Source of the DNA: Aphelocoma coerulescens | Taxonomy: Eukaryota > Chordata > Aves > Passeriformes > Corvidae | Reading direction: 5' to 3' | Assembly: GCF_041296385.1 (NCBI RefSeq) | Contig: NC_091022.1 | Coordinates: forward strand, 25,377,967 to 25,441,966 | Length of the DNA stretch: 64,000 bases | Part shown: positions 10,991 through 23,700 of the stretch, piece by piece | How the letters are laid out: every line of letters starts with the position of its first letter | Position numbering within the stretch: the first letter of the stretch is position 1 | The notes under the pieces: model-generated | The model's database searches: none | Seen by the model: only the letters and a program-made list of their open reading frames with translations | Told to the model about the DNA's origin: nothing | Program-made: the position numbers and the translations under genes

Positions 10991-13900
10991 CAATATTAGA
11001 TCATGCTGCTGAAATCCAATTAAAGATGCTAATTAGATTTCTTTATTCTTATACACAGGTGGCATTCTCTGTAGCTGTCCTGGACTCAAAAAAGTATGGA
11101 GCCTAAAGCAGTTGCACCGCTAGCTGTCATGCCATGACTTGTTATTTGCTGTGACACCTGTGCTGTGATATGTCTGGCAAATACATTTTCCTGCAGAAGA
11201 TTGATTTTGATGTTGTAGTCACATAAAACATCATTGCTCAGTCATGCAATTCATGATTTGAAACATGCAGTTGTCAGAGGAACAAGCCTCCACTACTTAA
11301 GGCTGTCACGTTGAAACTGCTGAATTATCACCACTGTTTTAATGTTTCACATCTTTTTTTTAAAGTGTGTTGCAAGCAATACAATGTAGCCACTGTAGTC
11401 AGTCTTACAGTTCCTTGCCTGTTTGTCCTCCTGTGTCCAATTCAGTGTCTTTTGTCTCAGTGTAGCAAAAACAACCAATCTAGTTCTTGAAGAAAATCCC
11501 TTCTCAATCATGACATCCTCCCTCCTAAGAACGAGGTATGAATTTTGCAGACCAACCAGCATTAATAGCTTGTATTACATTTTGCAAAGTCTCACCTTGT
11601 GCTGTGGCCTCTGCAATGACAGACCACATCCTGCCTGAGACTAGGCGTGTAAATAGCTGAAGAAAAACTTTCCCAGTGTCAGACTCTGGAATGCATTCTG
11701 CCTCTGTATAAAGTTTAGTCTGCACTTGTGTATGTATGTAATATTACCTATGCACACCTCTAAGAAGGTGTATGTAGCTCTGTGTGTGTTTGTATATATT
11801 ACTGCATTCATGCACACACACATCTATCTATATATTTATATGTCTATATATCTATATATTTATATATCGATATATCTATATATCTATAATCGATATATCG
11901 ATATATCTATATATCTATATATCTATGTATCTATGTATCTATATATCTGTATATATGCATACATACACACAAGATCATGGGATAGGTCAGTACTGTTAAT
12001 GCTCCCTTATATGCTTTTCAGTTCTCTTTCCCATCCTCTCAAAAATATTCTGAATTTTAGCCCATGGAGGCAGAAGCCTGTCCTTCTCTGATGTCCTACC
12101 ACAAGTGTGGTGGATCCTGGCTTTTCAAGATCTTCTGTCTGCACCTTAAGCAGAACATTACTGTTCCATTCCTAAAGCATATTAAATCAGAGTGAAAAAA
12201 AAAGATCTGAAAGCAGCTCATCCACCTGAACAGAAGTAATCTCCCTGCTTCATAGAGAAGGCTGTAGCTGTTTCCATAGCACAATAGATTATCTCCTTGA
12301 GGCTTAATAAGCAAAGAGATTTCTTCCTGTTCAGCATAGTTCAGCGTGCAGTTCCAGAAGCTCCACTTAATTTCATAAACAGTTGAAGCCTCTTTCGTGT
12401 TTGGAGAATTATTAGGAGTTCAGCTGCTCAAGAGTCCTCTAAATGCTCCCCTCTTTATTGTCATTCACTCTATTTTCTTTTCCTGGTTTCTAGATTGCCA
12501 TTGATTTATGCAACCTGGGTATCACATTATGTTCATTGGCGTTTATTAATGAGAAGCCTCAGAGGGTTTTTTAAGTGGGATGAGTCTTTATTATAAGGCA
12601 GCTAAACCAGCCCTCCAAGACAGCACTTCTGAAAGAGGAGTCTCTGTGTCTTTGGCCTAACCTGGAACAGAATATTCCAAGCAAATGCAATAATGTTGTG
12701 TATATGTCTGAAGTAGCTCATTTATTAACAGCATTCCTATTCCAGTGGCTTGGAACACATAACAGACATGCAAAATGTGCCAATATTTTGGTAATTTGGT
12801 GTAAAAACTGCTGCTTTTTTATTTTGGAGCTGGTAGAATATGGCTCACATTTGTTGTGTGTGTGTGGGCCTGCTCCTTATTAAACTCGTGGTCCTTTTTT
12901 CCAGTAACCACTTCAGTGCTGTGAATCAACATAACCAGTTCAGAAAAACACCATCTGTCAATTGGATAAACAAAAGTCTAGTTAGCTGGAAGTTTAATAG
13001 ATCACAAAGTCTCACCAGGTCCATTTTTATGTTAATAAATTCCACCATGGAATATTTTCTGATGTCACATGGTAAAAGTACCCCAAATAAATAGCAGCTG
13101 AAGCATTTTCCATTATTTATCACAGTGTTTTGTGAGCTTAACGATAGAAATTGGTCAGGATCTGAACTTCCCTAATCTCAGAATGCCATCTGAGTGTGTA
13201 TATTGGGTTTCATGAATCTCAGACAAGTAGATTTAGAAGGGATCTCATCTAGCCTGACCAGAGCTGGGTCAGGTGGACTGCCACTATCCCAACCAGATGT
13301 GCATCTCACTTAGGAGTGGAGGCTGGAGGTAGCACTCTGTAATAGCCACTGACTTAATTTCATCCATCCTGTGCCATGCATTCTTTTGGTTACTGCTTTT
13401 TAATAGTGGTCCAGCACAAAGCTGTTGCTCCTCTGGACAGGTGTGCAAATACTTAGTGAGACCTTCCAAGTTATCCTGAGTCCCTTAAAAAGGATGAATA
13501 ACAGATTTGCCTACAAAGTTATAAAATTACTTCTGAGTAAGACTAAGGAGGAGAACTCTGCTTTAGTGCTAGTGGTGCTGAGAGACCCTGAGGCTTGAAG
13601 TTCATGCCAGCACTGCAGCAATGCTTTTGCAGGGTCATCATAGGGATGGTCTTCTCTCTGGATTTCAACACAGCCTGTGACAGTGTTTCCTGATAAAAGG
13701 GCTATGGGGATGCTGCTGCCAGTACGTGCTACCCTCTCACAGCCTTCTAGGGCACCTGCTGCAGGAGAAATCTGGCTGCCTCCTTTTGTGAGAAATCTGG
13801 TTGTGGTTATCAGAAGGGAATCCTACCCATCTCTATGCTGTATCCCCTGTCCTCTCCCCCAGGAGGAAAATGATAGGGAGCTTTTTCAATACCTATATTT

Positions 13901-15424
13901 TTCTTGTAACACTGCCAGTTCCCTGTCCAAATCACGATTTTGTCCTGGTTTTAGGAAGTCTGAGGTGAGGAGCAGTGCATATCTATGTTGTACACCCACA
14001 TACTTTGTGTGGAGTCCTGCTGCTTTCTGTTGCCTGGAAACAACTTATGTTGGTTTGAGTAGAACATGTAAATGCACTTAATCATGTGGAAGAAGCTTTG
14101 ACATTTCAGATCATAGTAATCTTCCCCTTTCCTTCCTCATGTGCAACTCAAAGTGGCTTACACATTTGAGATCCAGCTGTGCATGCTTGGATCTGTGATA
14201 CTCAGGCCATACTTTGAAGCTACTCCTGCCCTGAAATCACACTGTGTATATCCATTATAAGCTGTAGGGAAGAATTATTCAAATAAAACCTGATGCTAAA
14301 GCACATCACAACTTTCCTATCTCTTCTTACATATCTTCTGATTATTGCAGAACTATAAAGCTCTTCTGTTGTTTCTTAGAAACAAATTTAAAATAGTCCC
14401 AGCAATCCTTCTGGACCTGAGAAAAAATAAGCATTTCACACTATGGCAAGTCCCTGAAATGCCTACAAGGGCTCCTCTGCTGAGCTGTCCTAGGGATACC
14501 AAGTTTGCTGTGAACTGGAAGGCTATGGCCAGGTCATCTTTTATTTATGTGGTAGGATCCCATTATCAGTTTATCACAGAGGTTACTGTTTTCAGGGCTT
14601 TTTTCAGTGCGCTCTTTTCCAAACATTTTCAGCAGATAAAGAGAAAAAACTGTTTTGGAAGTGTGTCTATAGTGCATGTTGGTTGGTCCCAGTGTGTGTC
14701 TAATTACTTTTAGTCTGCCTGCATGAGGAGTTAAGACTCGTCTCTCCTCTTGTTAGCACTGATCATGTGGAAAGCACCGAGAAAGCAGGGAAAAAAGCAC
14801 CAAAAAAGAGAAATGTCATAATTTGTCAAGCAGAATGAGCTCCCCCGTCTTGTTGGAAACTAGGTTTGTTTTCATGTGGAAGTAGATCTGGCAGGCACTG
14901 TGCTTTCTGAGCACATCTTCTTGTTGCATCTCTCTCTATATGTGCCTAGCCCTGTGATGATAACTAGTCTCTAAACATGAAACTGTCTGTATTTCTGTCA
15001 AGAGTAGAGAAATATAGCCACAATAAACCTAGAAGTTTGTAGGGTGAAGTAAAAAGAGACACTCTTTTCAGAAGCAAAAAGTTATGACTATTTAAATCTC
15101 ATTGGGATGATGTTCATTGGGGTCATCAGTCACACTTTTTGTTGTTGTTGCTAACTTACACATGCACGTAGAAACTGCCTTTCATGGGTGAAAAATGTCT
15201 TGCTTATTCACAAGCCTTGTAGAAATAAACATCATTTTATATATATCTGTACTGCTGGCAGTGAGGATTTTATTTGTCATGCCATGTGCCAAGCTTTCAT
15301 TAGTCAAAGTGTGAAAAATCCCATTTGCTGTGTTTTGGAGAGTTCCCATTGGAAGCATTTAGAGAGCAATTCATTGATCTTTCAGTAACTGGAAAGGAGA
15401 AGGGATCCCCCTGGGCACTGGCCA
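10991..15424. other. Intergenic DNA, no gene seen
   Basis: Mixed AT-rich sequence. Besides the tandem array at 11818-11963, a stretch at 13212-13265 (AGATTTAGAAGGGATCTCAT, then CTAGCCTGACCAG) faintly resembles an old CR1 3' end in minus orientation; I would not insist on it. No coding exon recognised. Confidence 0.55.
11818..11963. repeat. TATC/TATA-rich short tandem array
   Basis: About 145 bases made of CTATATAT, TATATCGA and CTATGTAT variants with an approximate 8-10 base period. Several palindromic ATCGAT words lie in the middle. A run of Ile/Tyr/Ser-rich open frames crosses it and is an artefact of the array. Confidence 0.9.
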
Positions 15425-15545
15425 AAAACATGGGACTCAGGGGTCCTGCTTTAGTCCTCAACTTTGTAACCCATCCTCTTTTTGACTTTGAGCAAATTGC
15501 TTCATCTGTCCACATCTTGAATCCCCAGTGACAAGGATCAGGCTT
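15425..15545 (+). mobile_element. Ancient MIR-like (CORE) SINE fragment
   Basis: The stretch reads GGGGTCCTGCTTTAGTCC ... TTTGAGCAAATTGCTTCATC ... CATCTTGAATCCCCAGTGA. This keeps the order and spacing of an amniote MIR element (GGAGTCCTGG...GACCTTGAGCAAATCACTTCA...CAGTTTCCCC). The copy is strongly diverged, as expected of an insertion that predates birds. Assigned from memory of the consensus. Confidence 0.6.
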
Positions 15546-17739
15546 TCAAGTCATAAATTTGTTCAGTAGCATAAACTTAATATCTCAGATACTAATATGG
15601 TGGTAACCACACGGTCAGACTCTTTGAGCTAAGTAAGTTTGATAAATGGAGGCAAGTCTGGGTCTCAGCATAAGTTTTGGAGAAGCTCCAGAGCACAAAC
15701 AGCATGACTCTTTGATTTCACTCTACACTGTCACAAAAAACCAAGCATACTTTTCTGCACACTTGGATCTCTGCCGCTGCTGAAGTCCAGATCCTGCTCT
15801 CTTAATCCCAAGCCTACCTCATTTGGGGGTTTATACAGGGAGGTAAGATCCCTGTGGTGTCCTCTCTGAATGAGGTCACTGTGAAGATAGTAAAGAATCA
15901 TGGAATAAGTAGAGCTGCCAAGGAAATGGCTTTGGCTTGATGGATTTAACTTTGTGAAGCTGTGCGTATACCCATGAATCTGTAAACTGAAGAGTTTGAG
16001 GTCCTGCTCCTACTTGTGCTGGTGAACTGTCTCTACTGCCCCTATTCCTCTGTGTAAAATAGGAAGAGCCTAAAAGCCAGCATGAGTAAGATCAAACTCA
16101 GCTTATTCAGATGGAAAGTATTGCTCTAGCTCCCTGAGAGTTTGCTTTCTGTTTTTTTAGGAATGGGGTTGCCAAGTTCTGGACAGAATTTACAGAACAA
16201 ATCTCTTGGCATTGTAATTCATTGCAGAGGAGACCTAAGTTTATCAACTGAATTATAGTTGATGGAGCCTTACATCAATTCTTTGAGTGTCCTTTTGGCT
16301 TCTTTTTATGTTCCTTCTCCGCCCTCATCAAGATGCTCAATGAAAGACTTAAATCTATTTTCACTTTCTTTAGAGGCACCGACGATAAAGCAAAAGAAAT
16401 ATTATTCTTTCTGAGTAGTAAATTTATAGCAAGCAATAACAAATCCATGAGAATTTATATGGCCTTTTTCCAGAGAAACCAAGGATTTGAATCCATATAC
16501 TGAAAAATATATGTATATCTATTCTGGTGTTTAAAGAGCTGTGAGAAATCCTTTTCTTAAGTGAAATGAGAGAAAAGTCTCCCAAATCACCTATGACTGT
16601 CCTTTTAAAGCCTGAGTGTTGTAAGACGTTTAAAACTTTATGAAGACTTTCTCATGCTTTTAGCTCCCTGACATATCTAAGAGGATGCAGGTATGAGAAA
16701 AATGAAAACATTGTAGCATCAAACAGCCAAGCTTCCATTATCCATGTGTGGGACAATGTGACTGAAGGCTCAGTGTCCATGTCTGCCTGTGGAGATAAGG
16801 ACTAGAAGCCTGTCCACATCTTCCCCTGAAGGAGCCATGGAAGATGGCAAGATACTCCCTTTGAACTGGAACCATGCCAGTGTTCCTAAAACCGAAGTGC
16901 CCCAGTCTCCTGCAGCCTCTGTTCATTATCTGCTGGTAGCTGTCACCTTGCTGCCGTTCTCTCAGCCAGCTCCCCACAAAAAGCACTGTGCTCTCTCCTC
17001 CCAGGAAGCCCTGTGTTCAGTAGCTAAACACTCTGTTGGAGTTCTTTTGCTCTTTCCGTTCTCCTCCGTTGCTTCTCTTGTGATTTGGTCATGTTGGAGG
17101 ATAAATGAGGTATCAGTATCAAACCAGCCTGGACCCCACTGAGGTTTCTTCCTCTAGTCTTGGATTTGAACTCTCTGTTCTGAGAAGCCCTCTCAAGAAT
17201 GACTGCCCATTACAGTGTCTTGCTTGCTTGGACAGCTCAGGTCTCCGTGGCTCAGTGGTGAAGGGAACCTACCACATTTCTAGATGGGCATTTCCCAGGC
17301 TGCCTGCTAGGGCACAGTTGGGGATCATGTGCCTGCAGAGCTTGCTTTAATATTGCTGGCAAATCCCTCCATGTCCTCACCAGTCCTCATTTGACTACGC
17401 ATGTGGAAGTCTTCAGACATGTCTGCAGTCAGATGCTTGCCGTGTTTTCAATCAACACAATTCAGTTTTAAATTATAGCTCTAAGAGCTTTTCAGGCTGT
17501 GCCGACAAGCCTGATCCTTAAAAAAAAAAAAAAAAAACAAACAGCAAACAACCGAGCTCCAAACCAGTGTGATTTGAGAAGAACGGAGGGAAAGTGACAT
17601 CCATTCTGGGAAGGAAGAAGAAAGAAAAACAAAATCTGGCACCCTGGTCTGTGTTAGCTCTAACGATGCATCTCCGTGTGCTTCATGTCCTTTGGTAACT
17701 GCCCTTTCTGTGCCACGTCGTGGATCGTCAGATGAGGAG
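15546..17739. other. Intergenic DNA, no gene seen
   Basis: No gene recognised. An A18 run lies at 17520-17537 without an upstream AATAAA, so it is not read as a retrocopy tail. A stretch at 16030-16085 vaguely resembles the 3' part of a MIR element but is too short to call. Confidence 0.55.
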
Positions 17740-18010
17740 GCTTGGCCCAAAATAAACGCCAGGCTGCTTTTCATCTCGGGGATTTGTTTGTGCCAAGCGA
17801 ACAAAGTGACTTCTTTGTGGCTGTTTGCATTTGTCGTTCCAAGTTGTCTGAGCGCTGGGTTATAAATACACACCACCGATTGATAGCCTCAATATGTCCA
17901 GTCGGACGATTTGTGCGTGCTGGCAAGGAAAGCATTTGGCTTGCCTTAATTATTTTTGTTTTAATACTTTTTTAAAATGCTTGATATAAATCAAAGATAC
18001 TGTAAATATA
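17740..18010. promoter_or_regulatory. Candidate conserved regulatory element
   Basis: In an AT-rich setting this segment retains about ten CpG dinucleotides, which is unusual for neutral methylated DNA. It carries clustered factor-like words: AACAAAG at 17800-17806, CTTTGT at 17813-17818, TAATTA at 17947-17952 and ATCAAAG (TCF/LEF type) at 17990-17996. No repeat family or coding frame explains it. Function is inferred from composition only; alignment with other birds is needed. Confidence 0.35.
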
Positions 18011-19599
18011 GCACAGGAGGAGTGGGTTCCTTCCTTACCCATATTTTAGACTGAGTTTCTGTCCAACGATTTTTGGTAAATTTTGTTTCATATGTGTATT
18101 CTTTGCAGTAATGTATGTAAAGGAGTGACGTCAAGCTGCGTGTGTCATTTAATATTATTGACATTTTAAATGCAGAAATAAAATGAAGTCAGGATTTTAT
18201 CAATTTGCCTCCTCTTAGAGGAGATGCAAGGTACGAGAGGAACATGAAAGGCTGAGTTGTTCTGAGCTCTTCCTTGGGAGTGCTCATGGTAAGCCAAGAC
18301 CTGCTGTCCTGGGCCTGTGACAACAAGGCCCCTTAATCACCGGTGACTCTGAGCAGCCTGAGCTAAACCCTGAGTCTGGGGGACTTTCAGCCAAATCCTG
18401 ACTCCTTCATCAAGGAATGTTCAGCCTTCTAGACTTGCTTTATTTCTGCGCCCACCCCCAACCCCTACCGCTGAAAAACAATGCTGGTGAAAAATGCCTC
18501 TTTGGGAATTTAATTTGCATGGAAAACATTTTATTTTTGTATCCAAATCTTCCAGTCTCTGTAGGTTTTCCATTTGCTTTCAGAAAAGACACTTTTTCAC
18601 TGTTTTTCTCATCCAAAATTCTTATTAAGAAACCGAATGCTTTTACCAAAAATGGGCATCTTTTCCTTCTCCTTTACCCCCTTCTTCATTCACAACATCC
18701 CCAGACCCCTAAAAACAGGCTAAATTAAAGAAAGCACATTTCTCTTTAAAAAAATTCCCATGGAATTGATTTTGTTGTGGTTAATGTCTGCTTTGTCTGT
18801 GTTCTGTCTGGGGCTGGAAGAAAATTCCTTGAAACATTATCAGACAGTGCATCTCTACAGCCCAAATGAGGTTCTAAACATCTCATTTATTCATTTATAT
18901 GATAATCTAGTAACCATAATTGCAGTCACTGGCTTATTTGCAATTTGTATATTGAAGCAGTTGTGCACGGTCATTTGAAAACTGGATCCCTTTTCAAAGG
19001 TCTCAGTCTCACACATTTCAGGAAAAATGTGCTTATTGGATGCAGTGAGATGCTGTGTGTTATTACATATACATGCATATGTATTTCTTTACTAATAATC
19101 ACATATCTATATAGAAAATATGTGCATGTGGTTGGAAGTGAAAAATCACAAGATCTTGTGCCTGGTTTTAGTTTTGCTTTGAACCAAGCTTTTCCAGGGT
19201 GACCTGGAAACAATGTCCATGCAGAGCAGGAGGCAAATAGACCCAAGGCAATTTTACACAGTGATGAGTCAGTTTCGCTCTCAGGTTCTGGTGCAAAAGG
19301 AGAATATGGGGCCGTGTCCATGCGTGGCAGCGTGGGAAGGTATGTGCTGGATCTGCATGGACTGAACTGGCCAGCATCAGTCTGTTCCAGACAGTCTAGT
19401 AGTGAACGATCTTTCACAGAGTCTGGTTCACACTGAAAAAGCACGAAAGAAAATAGACCTGTGGGTCTGTGTCCCTTCATAAATCTGGTTTGCAGGAGTG
19501 GGCTTCTTACTTGCACTTATTCCTGTGTGTGTAAGTTAAGGGGCGAGTAATATAAATTGCAGCCTAATTTTTTCTTTGAAGCCATTAACACCCACCCAC
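18011..19599. other. Intergenic DNA, no gene seen
   Basis: AT-rich sequence, no recognised repeat or exon. The open frame at 18971-19516 (minus, 181 codons) has no recognisable family features. Confidence 0.5.
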
Positions 19600-19780
19600 A
19601 AGCAACAGGAAACAGACTTCAACTTTAATTAGTACCAACACATTCAAAATTCCCCCTATATTTGCCTTCAAGTGCAGCAAAGCAGCTTCAAAGCTAAAAG
19701 CTTCTTCACTTTCTAAGTAATAATGAGGTATTAATGAGGCAATTAGGGGCTTGTAAACATGGTGTCAAAGAGATATGAAC
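19600..19780. promoter_or_regulatory. Candidate homeobox/FOX-rich regulatory element
   Basis: Dense AT-rich words of the kind found in developmental enhancers: TAATTA at 19626-19631, TAATGAGG at 19721-19728 and again at 19732-19739, CAATTAG at 19740-19746, and a perfect FOX core TGTAAACA at 19752-19759. A second block rich in TTTAATTA-type words follows at about 20090-20170. Candidate only; base composition alone produces some of these words. Confidence 0.35.
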
Positions 19781-20542
19781 TAATCACCAGCCACAGGAAG
19801 AAGACAGATCCCTCTGACTTCAGTGCTCTGTGCTCTCCCTAGGCCCCTGAGGCATTCTGTGCTTGTAAACTAATCCACAAAAATGTTCTAGATTAATTCA
19901 AAACACTATCCTCTTTTTAATTCCCTGACTGTCTTCGGGCTTGTTTCTGAATAGATGCTCTGTGTGAAGGCTTTTAAATACGCACTTTTGTTATTGCAAT
20001 AAAACCCAGATTGAAGTTCTCTTGCTCTAAGCTGTCAATTTATATTTGGTTCTCTTCTTAGATACATATGAAATACTTCTAAATAATTTGTTAGAGTATT
20101 TATTCCAGTTTATTTCCTTTTAGGCTATTTAATTAAATAAAATAAAGCATGTAATTTAATTACAACTGACAAACACCACTTTTTTTTTTGCCCCTAGAAT
20201 TTGAAATGTTTGCATTGAAAATGAAGGATTAAACACACCAGTTAAATCTTGGAGTGATGCAGAGAGGGCAGGGACAAGCATTTCCCCTCACAGATTTGTT
20301 AGCTTGAATGCTGGACTGGGATTAGGACAATCTGATTTTATGAGAGTTGCTTTTTCGATTCTCATTTCAATTCTCATTTGTAGCAACTGAGTTCAGTCTC
20401 ATCTAGCTAATGCTGAAATCAACCCGTCGTGCTGCTTTCTGTTGCTAAAGGAAAGCTCACAGCAGGCTTACCCACAGTAAGATATCAAATGTTGTTCTGC
20501 TGTTGTGATAGATTTTGAGGTTATCCCTATTAGAAAACCATA

Positions 20543-20750
20543 AAAATCATGGAATGATTTGCATTGGAAAGAACCTTAAAGATCATCTTGTTCCAGCCCC
20601 ACTACCATGGGCAGGGCCACCTTCCACTAGACCAGGTTGCTCAAAGTTCCATCCAGCCTGGCCTTGAGTGCTTCCAGGGATAGGGCATCCACAGCTTCTC
20701 TGGACAGCATGTGTCAGTGTCTCACCACCCTCACAGGGGAGATTTTTTTC
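20543..20750 (-). mobile_element. CR1 LINE, 5'-truncated 3' end
   Basis: Clear reverse complement of the bird CR1 3' terminus. From left to right it shows AATCATGGAATGATTTGCAT, GGAAAGAACCTTAAAGATCA, GGGCAGGGCCACCTTCCACT, AGACCAGGTTGCTCAAAG, CCTGGCCTTGAGTGCTTCCA and GGGCATCCACAGCTTCTCTG. About 200 bp remains of a roughly 4.5-kb element, the usual 5'-truncated form, and no reverse transcriptase part is kept. It supports an avian source. Confidence 0.95.
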
Positions 20751-23700
20751 TTAATGACGCCAAAGAATTTTGTATTTTCTAAGTGCAAGTGGAGAAAAAA
20801 AAAAAAGAAAAATCCCTTTACAATATAAAAAATGTCACAGATATTCACATGACTCTAGACAGTGAAGCTTTAGGAAAAGCATAGACTGAAGAATTTCATA
20901 AGCTGGGAGCAAACACATCATCACAACATCCCTGATATCTACACTCCGGATGTTCACGTGACAGTTGAAATTCTGACCTCTTTGCTTCCTTCAAATTATC
21001 TCCACAGATGGTATTGCTCCACAACTGGAAGTACTACTGCTTTGAGAGAGCATTTTTGGATATGGCATGTTGTCTCCTGGAGATTAGTGTGAAACTCCAT
21101 ATCCTTTCTCTATGTGATCTCATTACAGTCAGCTCTCTAGGGGTGAAAAGTGAGTTCACTAAACCAACTTATTGTGAAAAAATATTGTGAAACATAACAC
21201 ATTGTGGTTTGAACCTGCATTCTCACAGGTATATGGTGGAAATCACTTGGTTGGAGTCAGTAATGTGTGTTAAGCTCTCAGAAGTAAAAACAGAATGGAG
21301 GCCCTAATAGTTTTTCCTACATCAGGAATTTGATCTAATCCACAGGAAAATTGTACATGAGTTCAACAATCCAGCACTTTGCCTAGTAGTGTGCAGCTCA
21401 TTATAACTCTGGAATTGTCCCTCAACAGACCAGTCAAAAATGGTCTCCAAACATTTCTGAGAAGAATTCTTACAAAGATGATGGTGGTGAATCATGTCTG
21501 CAAATATGAAAGCCAGTACTGGCATCTCCAGAAATTCAGTTTATTGTTTGAATTTTCAGCAGCATTTTCTTCTGGACATTACTCACCTCTCATAGCAGCT
21601 GGTTATTGTTGCAGTAGAGATTAACGAGCGTTCAATGCTGTCACAATTGGCTCTTCTAGAGGTTAGCTTGCAGAACTTCATCAAGTGTCTCCTTCACCTA
21701 AGCCCATCTAATTTATGGCTGGTTTAGAAAATTCCAGAATTTATTAAAACATTTGCACATTGAAGAATCAGCCTCCCCCAGTGGTCCTGTGCAGTCTAAT
21801 AATGTCTCTCCCCTCAATATTGACTCTTGCAAAGCTTTAGCTTGTACTTGGATATGACCAAATCTTTTTTTTTCTGGATATGAGATTTTGTTACAGCATC
21901 TCTGGCCAAGCAAAGCAGCCCTCGGGTATCCCATTGTGTTTGTGGCAGGTTTTGGGGAAGACACCACACCTTCCAGGCTGCGTGTACATTCCCAGACCAC
22001 AAGCACACACACTCCTGGCTTTCACCCAGAGCTTTGTGCCTCGGAGCTCATAGCTACATGAAGATTTTGGTGTGTGGTTGTAGGGCCAGGAAGGTTGACA
22101 CTTGGGTGAAGATTTCATCAGCTCTCATTAAGCAAACACACATAGGCCAGTGTCACGGTCTTTCCAGTATTTCTTTCCTCAAGCACAAGAGCCATCAGTA
22201 TCTGTGATACTGTTAGGAAGAGACCACAGCTACAGACATCAGCTGCAAACACATCTTGGGTGGTTCCTCCCAGGCAGACAAAGTGCCTGAAACCTCTGAC
22301 TCCTACTTCAAGTTGAAAGGAGTTTGGGACTGGTGACCCTAAATGCAGCTGGTCAGTAAATCACAGCTCTGGCCCAGAGTCCCAGAGAGGAGGGAACCCC
22401 CGGCATCCTGCGTGAGTGCATGGAGCAGAGGCCGAGGTGTGGGAGGGGGACAGCCCCAGCATTCCCATTTCAATGTGTGAGACAGCAGACCTGCCTTGTC
22501 AGCTCAGAGCTGTAGTGCTTGGGACATTGCCTCTCCTTCACCTCTTTCCTTCCTCTCCTCCTGTGTTAATCCTACATAACTCTCTCTGCTCTTTCCATCT
22601 GGGCGGGGATCTTAAAAGACCCCTACAGTTCGGCAGGGCCTCTCCTGTTTGTGTGTAATAATACAGGATGGCTGGACCATTAACACCTTCTCTGAGCACA
22701 GCATGTTAGAGCTGCAACATTTTCCAGCTTGGGCTCCTTTGCCAAAGGGTATTGTGTGTGCACGCTCAACTTTTCTTTTAAAATCCCAGATAGGGTTTTC
22801 TTTTCTCTCTTCCTTCCAGGTTGTGTGTGTTTTTGCTATCGGTATCCATGGGACTTTTCCTCTTGTGTTTCCTTTAGAGGTAACAGAGTCTGGGGTTGGG
22901 TTTTTTTGTTTCTTCTCCTTCTCCCCACCAAACCACGGGTTCTGGGAGGGTGGTAACTGAGAAGGAGAGGTTGAGTGAGTCTGTGGAGTGATAAGTGAAC
23001 CCTTACATGGAGCACTTTGTTTTGAGGTCATTAGTTCAAAGAGAACTGAAGTGACGTCTGCAGGGTTCTGCCATCTGAGAGCTGGGAGCTGGGTTTCCAT
23101 CACAAAAACATGGTGCAGGCAGGTTACTAGGGACTTATGACCGAGTTGGATTCCCTGGAATATAATAGAGAGTTACCACTGAAACCTTTTTCAAAGTTGA
23201 GACATTCCTAGTAGCTCTGTCACATACATACTTTTGAGGATCTAAGAAGGGCCAGCTCAAATCCCAGCTGTGCCTCCTAGATTAGCAACTCAAGAGTAAG
23301 GGAGAGGAGCTTTGTAAAGAAGGTAAGGCAAGTAAAGAAAATGAGATTTCACTCCAGGGACACAACTTCATGCATTGACATGAATGTATTGTAAGCATAT
23401 AAACAAAGCTCTGTGACCAAGAGATACATGGCAAAGAATGACTTGTAAGTGCATATGAAGTTGGTCTGAAATCCAGAGAAGCAGTGAGCAAAAAGCAGTT
23501 TGAGGGGGAGGGATCTCTACAACAGCAGAGGTGTCTGCTCCTTCCCTTCATGTGAACCTCCTGCCAGCAAAACTGACAGGAGGAACTTCAGATGGACCAG
23601 GATGTGTCTTGTGGTTAGTGACAACCCAGCTTTGTTTCTAAGTGGATAGGAACATCTTTCTAAGAAGATTTTACTGTCTGCATGTAGCTTTCTGAGGTGA

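Noticed and set aside
11726..12091. Ile/Tyr-rich 121-codon frame
   Set aside because: It is the translation of the TATC/TATA array.
13212..13265. Old CR1 remnant
   Set aside because: The resemblance covers about 50 bases with many mismatches, too weak to list as its own element.
17520..17537. A18 run as a retrocopy tail (also considered for the runs at 33696, 38195, 43672, 49152 and 58961)
   Set aside because: None has an AATAAA at the right distance or transcript-like sequence next to it.
20637..20828. A 63-codon plus-strand frame
   Set aside because: It lies inside the CR1 tail and reads it in antisense.
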